From contig JADZEX010000020.1 of assembly GCA_020850355.1 (NCBI GenBank), positions 1-64,000 on the forward strand: a stretch of DNA of 64,000 bases, in the 5' to 3' direction. Under the pieces are notes generated by a model, which was not told the DNA's origin, did not search any database, and saw only the letters and a program-made list of their open reading frames with translations. Each line of letters starts with the position of its first letter. The first letter of the stretch is position 1. The stretch comes from Fimbriimonadaceae bacterium (GTDB taxonomy: Bacteria; Armatimonadota; UBA10988). Both the position numbers and the translations under genes were made by a program. Positions 24,791 through 33,405 of the stretch are shown piece by piece.

Positions 24791-27700
24791 CCTCGGCCTG
24801 CCACTCGCCCGAACCCAGCTCGACCGGGCCGGTGACCGCCAGCCCATTGACCAGCGCCTGCCCCGGCGGCAGGATCAGCGTCGCCGTGACATTTGGCGGC
24901 AGACTGCCGCTGAGGTGCAGCACCCCACCCTCACGGCGCCAGTCGCAGCGCAGTAGACCGCGTGGCGAGCGGTAGCTGCACTTCGACCAGCTCACCCCGC
25001 CGCCGGGCGTTGGGGCGATCTGCACGTGCTGCCAGGCCGGCCGCGACGGATCGGGACGAAGGCCGCCGATGCGCTGGAAGATCCACTCGCCGACGGCACC
25101 AAGCGCCCAGTGATTGAACGAGTTCATCCCCGGGTTCTGGAAGCCGCGGCCCTTGACGTAGCCGTCCCAGCGCTCCCAGATGGTGGTCGCCCCGTTGTCG
25201 ATGCTGTACAGCCAGCTCGGGAAGGTGCGGTTGGTCAGCAGCTTCCAGGCCAGCTCGCCGCGTCCGGCGTCGGACAGCTCCAGCATCAGGCGGTGGGTGC
25301 TGTGGAAGCCGGTCGAGATGTGATCGCGGTACTTCGCCAGCTCGCCGACCAGGTGCTCGACCGCCTGCGCGCGGCCGGCGGCGGGGATCAGGTCGAAGTT
25401 CAGGGCCATCGCGTAGCCAGCCTGGGTCGCGCCGCGGAGCTGGAAGTCGGCGGTCAGCCAGGTCCGCTGAAAGGCCTCCCGGATTTGCTCGGCCAGGCCG
25501 CGGTACTTCGCCTCCTCAGCCGGCCTGTCCAGCAGTTTGGCGATGTCGGCGGCAAGCTGGGTGCTCCGGAAGTACATCGTCGTGGCGAACTGGTCCTTCG
25601 GCATCTCGCCGCCCCGCTTCGGCCAGCCCTCGGCGATCAGCGTGTCGCCGTTCAGCCAGTCGCCGTAGTCGTTGTAGCGGCGTTGCTGCCAGAGATGGTT
25701 CGGATTGTGGGCGGCGATCCAGTCCACCCAGCGGCAGATCGGGGCAAACATCTCCTGCAGCACCCGCCGGTCGCCGTACTGCGTCCAGCACAGCCAGGGC
25801 ACGAAGACGCCGGCATCGCCCCAGCCCGGCACGCCGGAGAACTGCACATTGGCATCGTAGGGCTGCGGCGCGAAGTCGGGGAAGCGGCCGTCGGTGGCCT
25901 GGTCGTCGCGCACGTCGCGCAGCCACTTGGTGTAGAACGCGCCGAGGTCCATCATGTACGCGGCGGTCTGGCCGTAGGCCAGGATGTCGCCCATCCAACC
26001 AAGCCGCTCGTCGCGCTGCGGGCAGTCGGTGGGCGTGCTCATGAAGTTGGCGCGCTGCGTCCAGAGCAGGTTCTGCTGCAAGCGGTTGAGGCTCGCATCA
26101 CTGCACTCGAACTGCGCCACTTCCGGAGCCGCCGAGCAGAAGACCACCCCGACCGCATCGCCGATCCGCGGCGCCGCCGGCAGGCCGGTCAGCTCGAGGT
26201 AGCGGAAGCCGTGGTAGGTGAACTCGGGCTCGAAGACCTCCTCACCGCTGCCGGCCAGGGTGTAGCGGTCGATCTGCGGCGCGCCGCGCAGGTTGGTGAC
26301 GTAGACGGTGCCGTCGTCGTTGAGCATCTCGGCATGGCGGAGGCGGACGGCCGTCCCGGCCGGGCCGCGGAAGGTCAGCCGCGCGCGGCCGACCAGGTTC
26401 TGCCCAAAGTCGTAGACGTGGACCCCTGGCTGTGGCTCCGTCAACGCCACCGGCGGCAGCTCGAGGATCGGGCGGATCGGCTCGTTCGGCTGCGCCACCA
26501 GCTTGGCCGGCGGCGCCGGCAACACCGCGGCCGACGACCAGGCCGCGGTCTCGAAGCCGACCTGGTCCCAACCAGGCAGCCGCTGGCGACCATCTTCGAC
26601 CGTGCCGTCGTAGATGTCGGCCGACCGGATGGACCCGTTGCGAGTGACCCGCCAGGTGGCGTCGCTGCCGAAAGTGCGCCGCGTGCCGTCGGCCAGTTCG
26701 ACGTCGAGCTGTACCCGCAGCGCGGTCCGGCGGCCGTAGACCGCGCGGGCCCGCTTGACGAAGGCCTGCGCCATGCCGATGCGGCCGGCATACCAGCCGT
26801 CGCCGAGCAGCGCCGCCAGGCAGTTGGGCCCCTCGCGCAGCAGCGCCGTGACGTCGTAGGCTTGGTACTGCAGCCGTTGGTGATAGCTGGTCCACTCCGG
26901 AGCCAGCACCGCGTCGCTGACCGACTGGCCATTGACACGGCAGCGGTAGGCCCCGAGCGCCGTGGCGTAGAGCGTCGCGCGGCGGACCGCTGGCAAGGTC
27001 AACTCGCTGCGCAGCAGCGTCACCGGCAGCGCCTCCTGGCCACCCGCCGGATGCGACAGGCGGTCGCCGTTGGTCAGGTTCTGGAGGCTCCAGGAGCCGC
27101 TCTCGAGGCTGTCTGACGCGCTGGCCCGGGTCTCCCGGGCGACGTTCTGCGGGCCGTCGAGCACTTCGATTTCGGCGAAGCTGAGGCCGTAGTTGTCGCC
27201 ATCGCGGCGGTTCAGGCGCGTCGCGGTGAGCCGCAGATAGCGCGCGCTGACCGCGTCGAAAGTCAACGTCACGGGCGCGGTGCCGGGGTTCGGCTGGTCG
27301 GCGGTGGTCCGGTCGACCAGCAGCCGGGCGCCCTGCATCTGCGGGTCGTCGCTGGCCTCCAGGCGGTACCGCACTGGGAACATGAAGCCCGGCAGGTCGG
27401 CCTGCCAGTCGTAAGGTCGCGCCGGGTAGAGCACCACCTGCTCGCAGCGCCGGCTGCGGCCGAGGTCGAGCTGCACCCACTTGACCGTCTCAGCGCTGGT
27501 CGTGAACTCGGAGTGGTAGCCGTTGTGGGCCGGCTGCGCCGCGTCGACGGCGGCCGGGTCGCTGATCCACTGGGCCTGCCAGTCGGCCGCGGCGAGGCCG
27601 GTCTGGAACCAGGTCGGCGCGCTCCAGTCGGACCACTCCCCGGACCGGTCCGCGACGCGGACCTGCCACCAGACGCGCTGCCGCGAACCGAGCGCTGGCC

Positions 27701-28016
27701 CGGCCCAGGGCACGTGCAGGGTTTGGTCGCCGGGCTGGCGACCGCTATCCCACAGCTCGTCGCGCCCGGCCGCCAGCGCCTCGGCCGAGCCCGCGGCGCG
27801 GACCTGCCAGGCGCTCTGCAGTTCGTTGCGGACAGCCGCCGCGGTCGGCTCCAGCTCCCATGACAGCCGGGGCGGGTCGGCCTCGACAGCCAGCGGGGTG
27901 ACCAGGTACTCGCAGCGCAGATGCAGCGGTCGGATCTTGCCCACGCCTCGCTCCTGGGCGGCGGCGGTCAGAGCCAGCAGCGCCAGCAGGGCGCTGGTCA
28001 AGAGCACTCGCCGCAT
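24783..28016 (-). CDS. GH78 alpha-L-rhamnosidase
   Basis: This 1077-residue secreted enzyme removes terminal alpha-L-rhamnose from rhamnogalacturonan or glycosides. The signal peptide is MRRVLLTSALLALLALTAAA. The N-terminal beta domain (LRCEYL...PRLSWEL) is typical of Bac_rhamnosid proteins. A discoidin/F5-8-type insert (about 165-300) supplies a likely carbohydrate-binding module. The beta-sandwich follows (VYDFGQNLVGRARL), then the (alpha/alpha)6 barrel with the family signature TDCPQRDERLGWMGD (about 665-680) holding the acidic catalytic residues. A C-terminal beta domain (SWSKCSYRSPRGLLRC) closes it. Length and order are normal apart from the insert. The gene is downstream of a beta-helix gene with a 3-base gap, so the two are one operon. 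Confidence 0.95.
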   Translation of the reverse strand: MRRVLLTSALLALLALTAAAQERGVGKIRPLHLRCEYLVTPLAVEADPPRLSWELEPTAAAVRNELQSAWQVRAAGSAEALAAGRDELWDSGRQPGDQTLHVPWAGPALGSRQRVWWQVRVADRSGEWSDWSAPTWFQTGLAAADWQAQWISDPAAVDAAQPAHNGYHSEFTTSAETVKWVQLDLGRSRRCEQVVLYPARPYDWQADLPGFMFPVRYRLEASDDPQMQGARLLVDRTTADQPNPGTAPVTLTFDAVSARYLRLTATRLNRRDGDNYGLSFAEIEVLDGPQNVARETRASASDSLESGSWSLQNLTNGDRLSHPAGGQEALPVTLLRSELTLPAVRRATLYATALGAYRCRVNGQSVSDAVLAPEWTSYHQRLQYQAYDVTALLREGPNCLAALLGDGWYAGRIGMAQAFVKRARAVYGRRTALRVQLDVELADGTRRTFGSDATWRVTRNGSIRSADIYDGTVEDGRQRLPGWDQVGFETAAWSSAAVLPAPPAKLVAQPNEPIRPILELPPVALTEPQPGVHVYDFGQNLVGRARLTFRGPAGTAVRLRHAEMLNDDGTVYVTNLRGAPQIDRYTLAGSGEEVFEPEFTYHGFRYLELTGLPAAPRIGDAVGVVFCSAAPEVAQFECSDASLNRLQQNLLWTQRANFMSTPTDCPQRDERLGWMGDILAYGQTAAYMMDLGAFYTKWLRDVRDDQATDGRFPDFAPQPYDANVQFSGVPGWGDAGVFVPWLCWTQYGDRRVLQEMFAPICRWVDWIAAHNPNHLWQQRRYNDYGDWLNGDTLIAEGWPKRGGEMPKDQFATTMYFRSTQLAADIAKLLDRPAEEAKYRGLAEQIREAFQRTWLTADFQLRGATQAGYAMALNFDLIPAAGRAQAVEHLVGELAKYRDHISTGFHSTHRLMLELSDAGRGELAWKLLTNRTFPSWLYSIDNGATTIWERWDGYVKGRGFQNPGMNSFNHWALGAVGEWIFQRIGGLRPDPSRPAWQHVQIAPTPGGGVSWSKCSYRSPRGLLRCDWRREGGVLHLSGSLPPNVTATLILPPGQALVNGLAVTGPVELGSGEWQAEVR

Positions 28017-28019
28017 CGC

Positions 28020-30698
28020 CTACTCCTTGGTCGAAAGCTGCAGGTTGTCGAGCCAGTAGGCCTTGGCAGCCGCGCCGTCGGCGACGAAGCCGAACCACTC
28101 CAGGCTCCGCATCGCCGGGTTGCTGGCCAGACCGCGGAAGGTCTGCGGGGCTGCACCGGGCAGCGTCAGCGTCAGGGTCCAGGTGCCGTCGTGGCCAGCG
28201 CCCAGCCGGCGGCTGATCTCGAAACGGCACCACTGCCCGGCCGGCAACGTCGCCAGGGCCTGGCCACCGACCAGTAGCCGGCCATCGGTCTCGATGTGCA
28301 GCGACGGACCGATTTTGAATGGAATGCTGTTGTCCCGCCACTCGTGGTAGAGCTTGACGCCGGCCTCGATCCGCAGGTCGAAGCGCGCCGTGGCCAGGCC
28401 GCGGCGGTAGTTCGGCTGCCAGTAGAAGTGCGGCTGCCAGGCCGGGGTCAGCCCCGCGGCGTCCTGCACCTTGAGGCAACGCTGCCCGCTGGCCGGCTGC
28501 TCGGCGCTGACCTGCACCGTCGCCTGGGCGGTCTCGCCGCTGACTCGCGCCCGGGCCGGCGGGTCACCGACGGCGGCGGCCTCGAACCCGTCGTCGAGCA
28601 CCAGCGGCCGCGGCGGCGCCGGGAAGACCATCGCCGGCCGCGACAGGGCCTGCGGCCGGGCCACCCAGGCCGGGTCACCGTACAGCCCCACCGCGCTCAG
28701 GTCCCACGGCTCGAAACCGACCCGGCTGGCCGGCGAGCCGTCGCGCAGCCGGTAGTCGTGGTTGGCCGCATCAAGGAAGAGCGGGTCGGCCAGCAAACTG
28801 CCCTGCTCGTACCCCTCGTGCTGCCAGGTCGCCAGGTCACTGCCCAGAAACTCGACCGGCTGCCCGGCCGATTGCCAGTAGAGGTTCTGGCGGTAGGCGA
28901 CGTCGTTGTTCTTGTGTGGCCCGCCCAGCAGGTCGCCCTGCTGCCAGACCACCAGGTTGCGCTCGAAGGTGAAGTGGCAGCGCTTGTCCTCGCGGCTGCG
29001 CTTAACCTGCGCCTTGGCCGAGTTCACCAGGATGTTGTTACGAACCAGGTTGTCGGCGCCGTAGTGCTGGTGGAAGCTGCCGTCGGTGGTGTTGTAGACC
29101 AGGTTGTTCTGCAGCACGATGTTGCTGGAGCCCTCGTCGGTGTAGAGCCCCCAGCCGCCGTAACCGTTCTCGTAGCACAGCACGTCGTGGAAGCTGTTGC
29201 CGACGATGCGCGTGCCGGGTGACACGCCGAGGGTGTAAATCCCACCCATGTCGCTCATCACGCCCCAGCCGAGATGGTGCACTTGGTTGCCCTGCACCAG
29301 ATTGTCGTGCGCCGTGGTCGCGGCGAAACCCCAGGACCAGCCCACCGAGATGCCGGTGTAGTAGAGATCACTGATCTCGTTGCGGGTGATCCGGTTGAAG
29401 CTGCTGCGCTGCACCAGCACGCCGCAGGCGCCGTTGAAGACCTCGCCGCCGTGGTGGATGAAGCAGTTGTCGACGGTGTTGCGGGCGACCAGGTTGGCGC
29501 CGCTGAACTCGTTGCTGTCGCCGATCCGGACCCCGCCGCCGGCCAGGTCCCACAGCTCGCAGCGCTGCACCAGGTTGTCCTGGCTGCCCCGCTCCAACCA
29601 GATCCCGTAGCTGCCGACATGCGCTACTTCACAGTCCTCGAAGGTGCAGCGGTTGGCGCCGCGAGTCTGCACCGCGCCGTTCAGGAAGGTCGCCGCCTGA
29701 CCATCCAGGCTGACCGTCGGGGCCTGCTGCCAGTCGGTGTGCTGGAACGACAGCCCGCGGAAGGTGAGGTGGCTGACCGGCAGACCCGCCTCGGGGTCGC
29801 CAGCCAGCACCACGAGCTGGTTGACCGTCGGCGCGATCACCTCGGCGGTCGCGAGGTCCTCACCCGGCCGCGGCAGGTACTCGATTCGCCCTGCTTCGAG
29901 GTACCACTCCCCGGGCTGGTCCAGGCCGCTCCGGACGTTCTCGACATGGTACCGTTGCTGCCGCTCCCACTGTCCGACCGGCCAGCCGCTGCGGTTGGTG
30001 AAGCGGACCTGCGTCCCCTCGATCGACTGAATGAAGTGCTGCGAGTTGGTCCAGGAGTGGTACAGCACCAGGCACGCCTCGCGGCGGTCGCTGCGCACCA
30101 GCTCGGCCGGATCCAGCTCACCGGGGCGCATCGTGAACCCGATGCAGTGCTGCGCGTTGCCCCGCTCGGGGGCTTTGATCCCGGCGGCCAGCCCGGCGAT
30201 CCGCAGGTAGCCGCTGTTCGGCGTACGGGCCCGCACCGCCCGCCGGCCGTTGACCCAGAGCTGCCGGAACCAGTTCCGGCCCGGGGCCACGTCGGGCAGG
30301 TCGGCGTACCAGACCCCACCCGCGCCCCGCTGCCAGCCGCTGATCCGCCGTCCGCCGCTGATCCGCGGTCGAGCCCCGGGTGCCCCGGCATAGACCACCG
30401 GCGCCTCGGCGCTGCCACCGTCTTGCGGCCCGAAGGTCACGGCGGCGCTCAGCGGGTAGTCGCCAGCGGCGAAGACGACCTCCACGGCCCCACCGCCGCC
30501 GGCCTGCCGCCACCGCCGCACGGCGTCACGCGCGCCGGCCAGGCTGCGCACCGGCCCGTCGCCGCGGGCGGCGTTGGGGCGGGCGACGAGGCCGGTCCAG
30601 CCGTCATCGCCGTCGGGCGCCGCGTGGAAGGTGGTGGCGGCCAGTCCCGGCGCCGTCAAGGCCAGGCCCGCCAGAAGACCGAGTAGATGGGGCTGCAT
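28020..30698 (-). CDS. Secreted right-handed beta-helix protein (pectin-lyase fold)
   Basis: This 892-residue protein has a signal peptide (MQPHLLGLLAGLALTAPGLA) and an opening FHAAPDGDDGWTGL typical of 'poly-G beta/pectate lyase-like' proteins. Many Asn-rich coils follow, with recurrent N-x-V/I and 'GN.H..G.GG.Y.DEGSSN' turns (about 330-600). A C-terminal concanavalin-like domain (about 680-892) has AGVKLYHEWRDNSIPFKIGP and SLEWFGFVADG. The fold is that of polysaccharide lyases and galacturonidases; no family-specific catalytic Lys/Arg can be fixed by eye. It is cotranscribed with the rhamnosidase downstream and the FAD oxidoreductase upstream (9-base gap), supporting action on plant cell-wall glycans. 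Confidence 0.85.
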   Translation of the reverse strand: MQPHLLGLLAGLALTAPGLAATTFHAAPDGDDGWTGLVARPNAARGDGPVRSLAGARDAVRRWRQAGGGGAVEVVFAAGDYPLSAAVTFGPQDGGSAEAPVVYAGAPGARPRISGGRRISGWQRGAGGVWYADLPDVAPGRNWFRQLWVNGRRAVRARTPNSGYLRIAGLAAGIKAPERGNAQHCIGFTMRPGELDPAELVRSDRREACLVLYHSWTNSQHFIQSIEGTQVRFTNRSGWPVGQWERQQRYHVENVRSGLDQPGEWYLEAGRIEYLPRPGEDLATAEVIAPTVNQLVVLAGDPEAGLPVSHLTFRGLSFQHTDWQQAPTVSLDGQAATFLNGAVQTRGANRCTFEDCEVAHVGSYGIWLERGSQDNLVQRCELWDLAGGGVRIGDSNEFSGANLVARNTVDNCFIHHGGEVFNGACGVLVQRSSFNRITRNEISDLYYTGISVGWSWGFAATTAHDNLVQGNQVHHLGWGVMSDMGGIYTLGVSPGTRIVGNSFHDVLCYENGYGGWGLYTDEGSSNIVLQNNLVYNTTDGSFHQHYGADNLVRNNILVNSAKAQVKRSREDKRCHFTFERNLVVWQQGDLLGGPHKNNDVAYRQNLYWQSAGQPVEFLGSDLATWQHEGYEQGSLLADPLFLDAANHDYRLRDGSPASRVGFEPWDLSAVGLYGDPAWVARPQALSRPAMVFPAPPRPLVLDDGFEAAAVGDPPARARVSGETAQATVQVSAEQPASGQRCLKVQDAAGLTPAWQPHFYWQPNYRRGLATARFDLRIEAGVKLYHEWRDNSIPFKIGPSLHIETDGRLLVGGQALATLPAGQWCRFEISRRLGAGHDGTWTLTLTLPGAAPQTFRGLASNPAMRSLEWFGFVADGAAAKAYWLDNLQLSTKE

Positions 30699-30707
30699 CA
30701 GGCTCTC

Positions 30708-33389
30708 CTACCGCTCATAGGCCCGTAGCTCAAAGACTCGCGCCGCCGGGTCGCCGCCGGTGCGAAGGATCTCCAGCCGCAACGCGCTCAGACGTTGCGC
30801 CGCCCAGGCGTGCCGCCGGAAGGGCTGGTAGTTGTCCCGGACGGCCGCCAGCTCGACCCACTGCCCTTCGACCTCGCCGAGCAGGCGATAGTCGCGGACC
30901 AGTTCGGGCGCCACCAGCTTGCGCGGGTACTGCTCGTCGTAGTTCGGGTCGAACAACACTTCCACCCGAGTGACCCGCTGGGGCGTCGGCCAGCGCAACT
31001 CGACGTGCGCCGGCAGCGGCTGCGCCGGGTCGCTCAGCCAGCCGGCGTAGTCGTCGCCCTGGGCCCGCGACCAGCCGTCGGTGACCTTGGCGGCGGCAGC
31101 CCCGCTGACCTCCGGCGGCGCCGGATCGGTCACCACGCAGTAGAACTCGCCCGCCGGGTTCCAATCCTGGGCGCCGGGGTTGTACCAGGCCCGCGAAACG
31201 TGCGGCGGCGCGTTGTTGGTCAGCGGCCAACTGAGCTCCTTGGCCTGCCGCAAGATCACCGCCAGCCACGGCGCGCCGCCGAGGTCGGCGTCCAGGTCGA
31301 ACTGCACCCAGTGTCGGCCCGGCGGCACCGGCCGGGTCAGCGTCGCGACCGGCGGCGTGGCGGTCACCACCCCGGCCGCCAGCGGCCGCAGCTCCACCGT
31401 CGCCGGCAGGGGTGCCTGCGACGAGTTGACCAGCAGCAACGTGGCGGTGCGGAGGCGGCCCGCCGGCGCCGGCAGGATCGCCGCCCGGTCGCAGTGGCCG
31501 GTGTGGAGCGTCGCCGGCTGCACCTGTTCGCGCCTGAACGGCCGGCTGGCGACACTGCTGGACGCCGTCACCGTGGCCCGCTGCGCGAGGTTGTCGAGCT
31601 CGCGCAGCGGCAGGTCCAGGAGGCCCGCATCGTCGCGGAGCAGCCGCTGTTGCAGCTCGCCGATGCGCTGTTGGCCGAGCTGCCGCGGCGACAGCCCAGT
31701 CGCGGCGCAGAACGCTGCCGCGGTGCCGGCCGCCTGACCCATCAGTCCACAGGTCGCCATCACCCGGACGCTGCCCAGCGCCACATGGCTGACGCTGATG
31801 TCGCGCCCCGCCAGCAGCAGATTGCCGATGTTGCGGCTGTAGAGGCTGCGGAAGGGGATGGTGTAGAGCGGCACCCCCACGAAGATGTTCGGCGGGCCGG
31901 GATCGTCGATGTCGACATGCAGGTCGATCGGCCAACCGCCGTAGGCGACCTGGTCGGCGAAGCGCCGGCCGCCCTGGATGTCGTGCTGGGTCATCACATA
32001 GTCGCCCAGCAGCCGCCGCGACTCGCGCTTGCCGGCCACCGTGCCGACCCACGAGAAGGCATGGCGCTCGAACTCGGGCGACTGCACACAGTGGTTCTTG
32101 AGATGGTCCCAGACGCCGTAGACGATTTTCAGCAGCTCGTCCCGAATCAGCTCGGCATCGGCAATCGTGTCGCGGCGGTTGCCGTACTCGCACCACCAGA
32201 AGGCCCCGCCGCCGGCGTGGTTGCGGTGTGGCAAGCTGGCTTCATCGGGGAACTGCCGCGCCCACGCTGGTGGCTTGAAGGGCGCCGCGATGCCGGTGTC
32301 GCGCAGCCCGTAGAGCAAGGTGCTGCCGAGGGTCTGACGGTCCGCGGTCGCGGGGGCGATGCTCTCGTCGTAGACCTCACGCGCCTCGCGGCCGACGCGG
32401 TACTCGGCGCCGGCCAGCGCCCCCAGCGTGCCGTCGCCGGTGGCGTCGACGAACAACTTGCCGCGCACCGTGAGGCGGCGACTGGTCAGCGCCTCGATCC
32501 CCTCGACCGCGGTGATCTGGCCATCGACCACCATCGCACCGCTGCAGCGCGTGCTGAGGAACAGCGCCAAGCGCGGCTCCGCCGCGGCCATCGCGGCGAG
32601 GCCCTTGGACCAGTTGCCGTGCGCCAGCGCCTCGCGGCGGGCCTCTTCGACCAGCCCGCCCTCGCGCCAGCCGCGCATCTGGTTGATGGCAGCGCCCGCC
32701 ACGCCGACGCGGACCTCCTCCGAGGCATTGCCGCCAAGCACCGGGCGGTCTTGGATCAGGGCCACGCTGGCCCCGTGCCGCGCGGCGGCGATGGCGGCCA
32801 GGGCACCGGCGACGCCGCCGCCAACCACCACCACCTCGCGCGCCCCGCCCTCGCGCGGGGTCAGGTCGAGGTCGGAGACAGCCGCCCGCAAGTCGGCCCA
32901 GGCTGCCTGGCCGGGCGCCGGCTCAAAGGCCAGGTCCGTGCTCAACAAGAGCACGTCGCAGCGGCCGTACTCGCCGGTCAGGTCGCGCAACCGCAGCTCG
33001 GTCGGCGCTGCCGGCAGATCCCAGGTCCCGGCGCGCTGCCAGACCCACTCGGCGGTCGGGGCGGTGCCCAACTCAGCACTGGCCTGACCACCAACCAGCA
33101 GTTGCCACCGGCCCGGGGCCGGCTGCATGTCGGGCACCCAGTTGCGGGTTCGCGCCCACCCGGCGTACCGTCCGGCCCGCGGCGGCGTGACCTGCGTCAC
33201 GGCGTCGGCGGCCGGGCCGCTGAGGCCTTGGGCCAGCAGGTAGGACGAACCCATCTGCTCGATGAACTGGCTCTCGACGAGCCAGCCGCCACGGTCGGCG
33301 AACTGCTCGGCCTCGACCCACAGGTTGGCGCTGCCCGGCGCTGGCGTCGGCGTGGCCGTCAACAGCAGGGCCACGGTGGTCGCGATCAT
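30708..33389 (-). CDS. Secreted FAD-dependent oxidoreductase
   Basis: This protein has 893 residues from ATG 33389, preceded by GGAG seven bases upstream. The signal peptide is MIATTVALLLTATPTPAPG, then a carbohydrate-binding-like region (about 25-160). The Rossmann FAD motif is VVVVGGGVAGALAAIAAARHG (about 182-202), followed by VLGGNASEEVRVGVAG, the hallmark of the FAD_oxidored family. GDGTLGALAGAEYR and LLAGRDISVSHVALGSVR are further conserved blocks. The C-terminal 250 residues are beta-rich, discoidin-like (WPTPQRVTRVEVLFD). The family is abundant in polysaccharide-degrading bacteria and its substrate is unknown; oxidation of a sugar or aldehyde is plausible. It is in a co-directional run with glycan enzymes. 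Confidence 0.9.
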   Translation of the reverse strand: MIATTVALLLTATPTPAPGSANLWVEAEQFADRGGWLVESQFIEQMGSSYLLAQGLSGPAADAVTQVTPPRAGRYAGWARTRNWVPDMQPAPGRWQLLVGGQASAELGTAPTAEWVWQRAGTWDLPAAPTELRLRDLTGEYGRCDVLLLSTDLAFEPAPGQAAWADLRAAVSDLDLTPREGGAREVVVVGGGVAGALAAIAAARHGASVALIQDRPVLGGNASEEVRVGVAGAAINQMRGWREGGLVEEARREALAHGNWSKGLAAMAAAEPRLALFLSTRCSGAMVVDGQITAVEGIEALTSRRLTVRGKLFVDATGDGTLGALAGAEYRVGREAREVYDESIAPATADRQTLGSTLLYGLRDTGIAAPFKPPAWARQFPDEASLPHRNHAGGGAFWWCEYGNRRDTIADAELIRDELLKIVYGVWDHLKNHCVQSPEFERHAFSWVGTVAGKRESRRLLGDYVMTQHDIQGGRRFADQVAYGGWPIDLHVDIDDPGPPNIFVGVPLYTIPFRSLYSRNIGNLLLAGRDISVSHVALGSVRVMATCGLMGQAAGTAAAFCAATGLSPRQLGQQRIGELQQRLLRDDAGLLDLPLRELDNLAQRATVTASSSVASRPFRREQVQPATLHTGHCDRAAILPAPAGRLRTATLLLVNSSQAPLPATVELRPLAAGVVTATPPVATLTRPVPPGRHWVQFDLDADLGGAPWLAVILRQAKELSWPLTNNAPPHVSRAWYNPGAQDWNPAGEFYCVVTDPAPPEVSGAAAAKVTDGWSRAQGDDYAGWLSDPAQPLPAHVELRWPTPQRVTRVEVLFDPNYDEQYPRKLVAPELVRDYRLLGEVEGQWVELAAVRDNYQPFRRHAWAAQRLSALRLEILRTGGDPAARVFELRAYER

Positions 33390-33405
33390 GGTCTGCTCCG
33401 GCGAG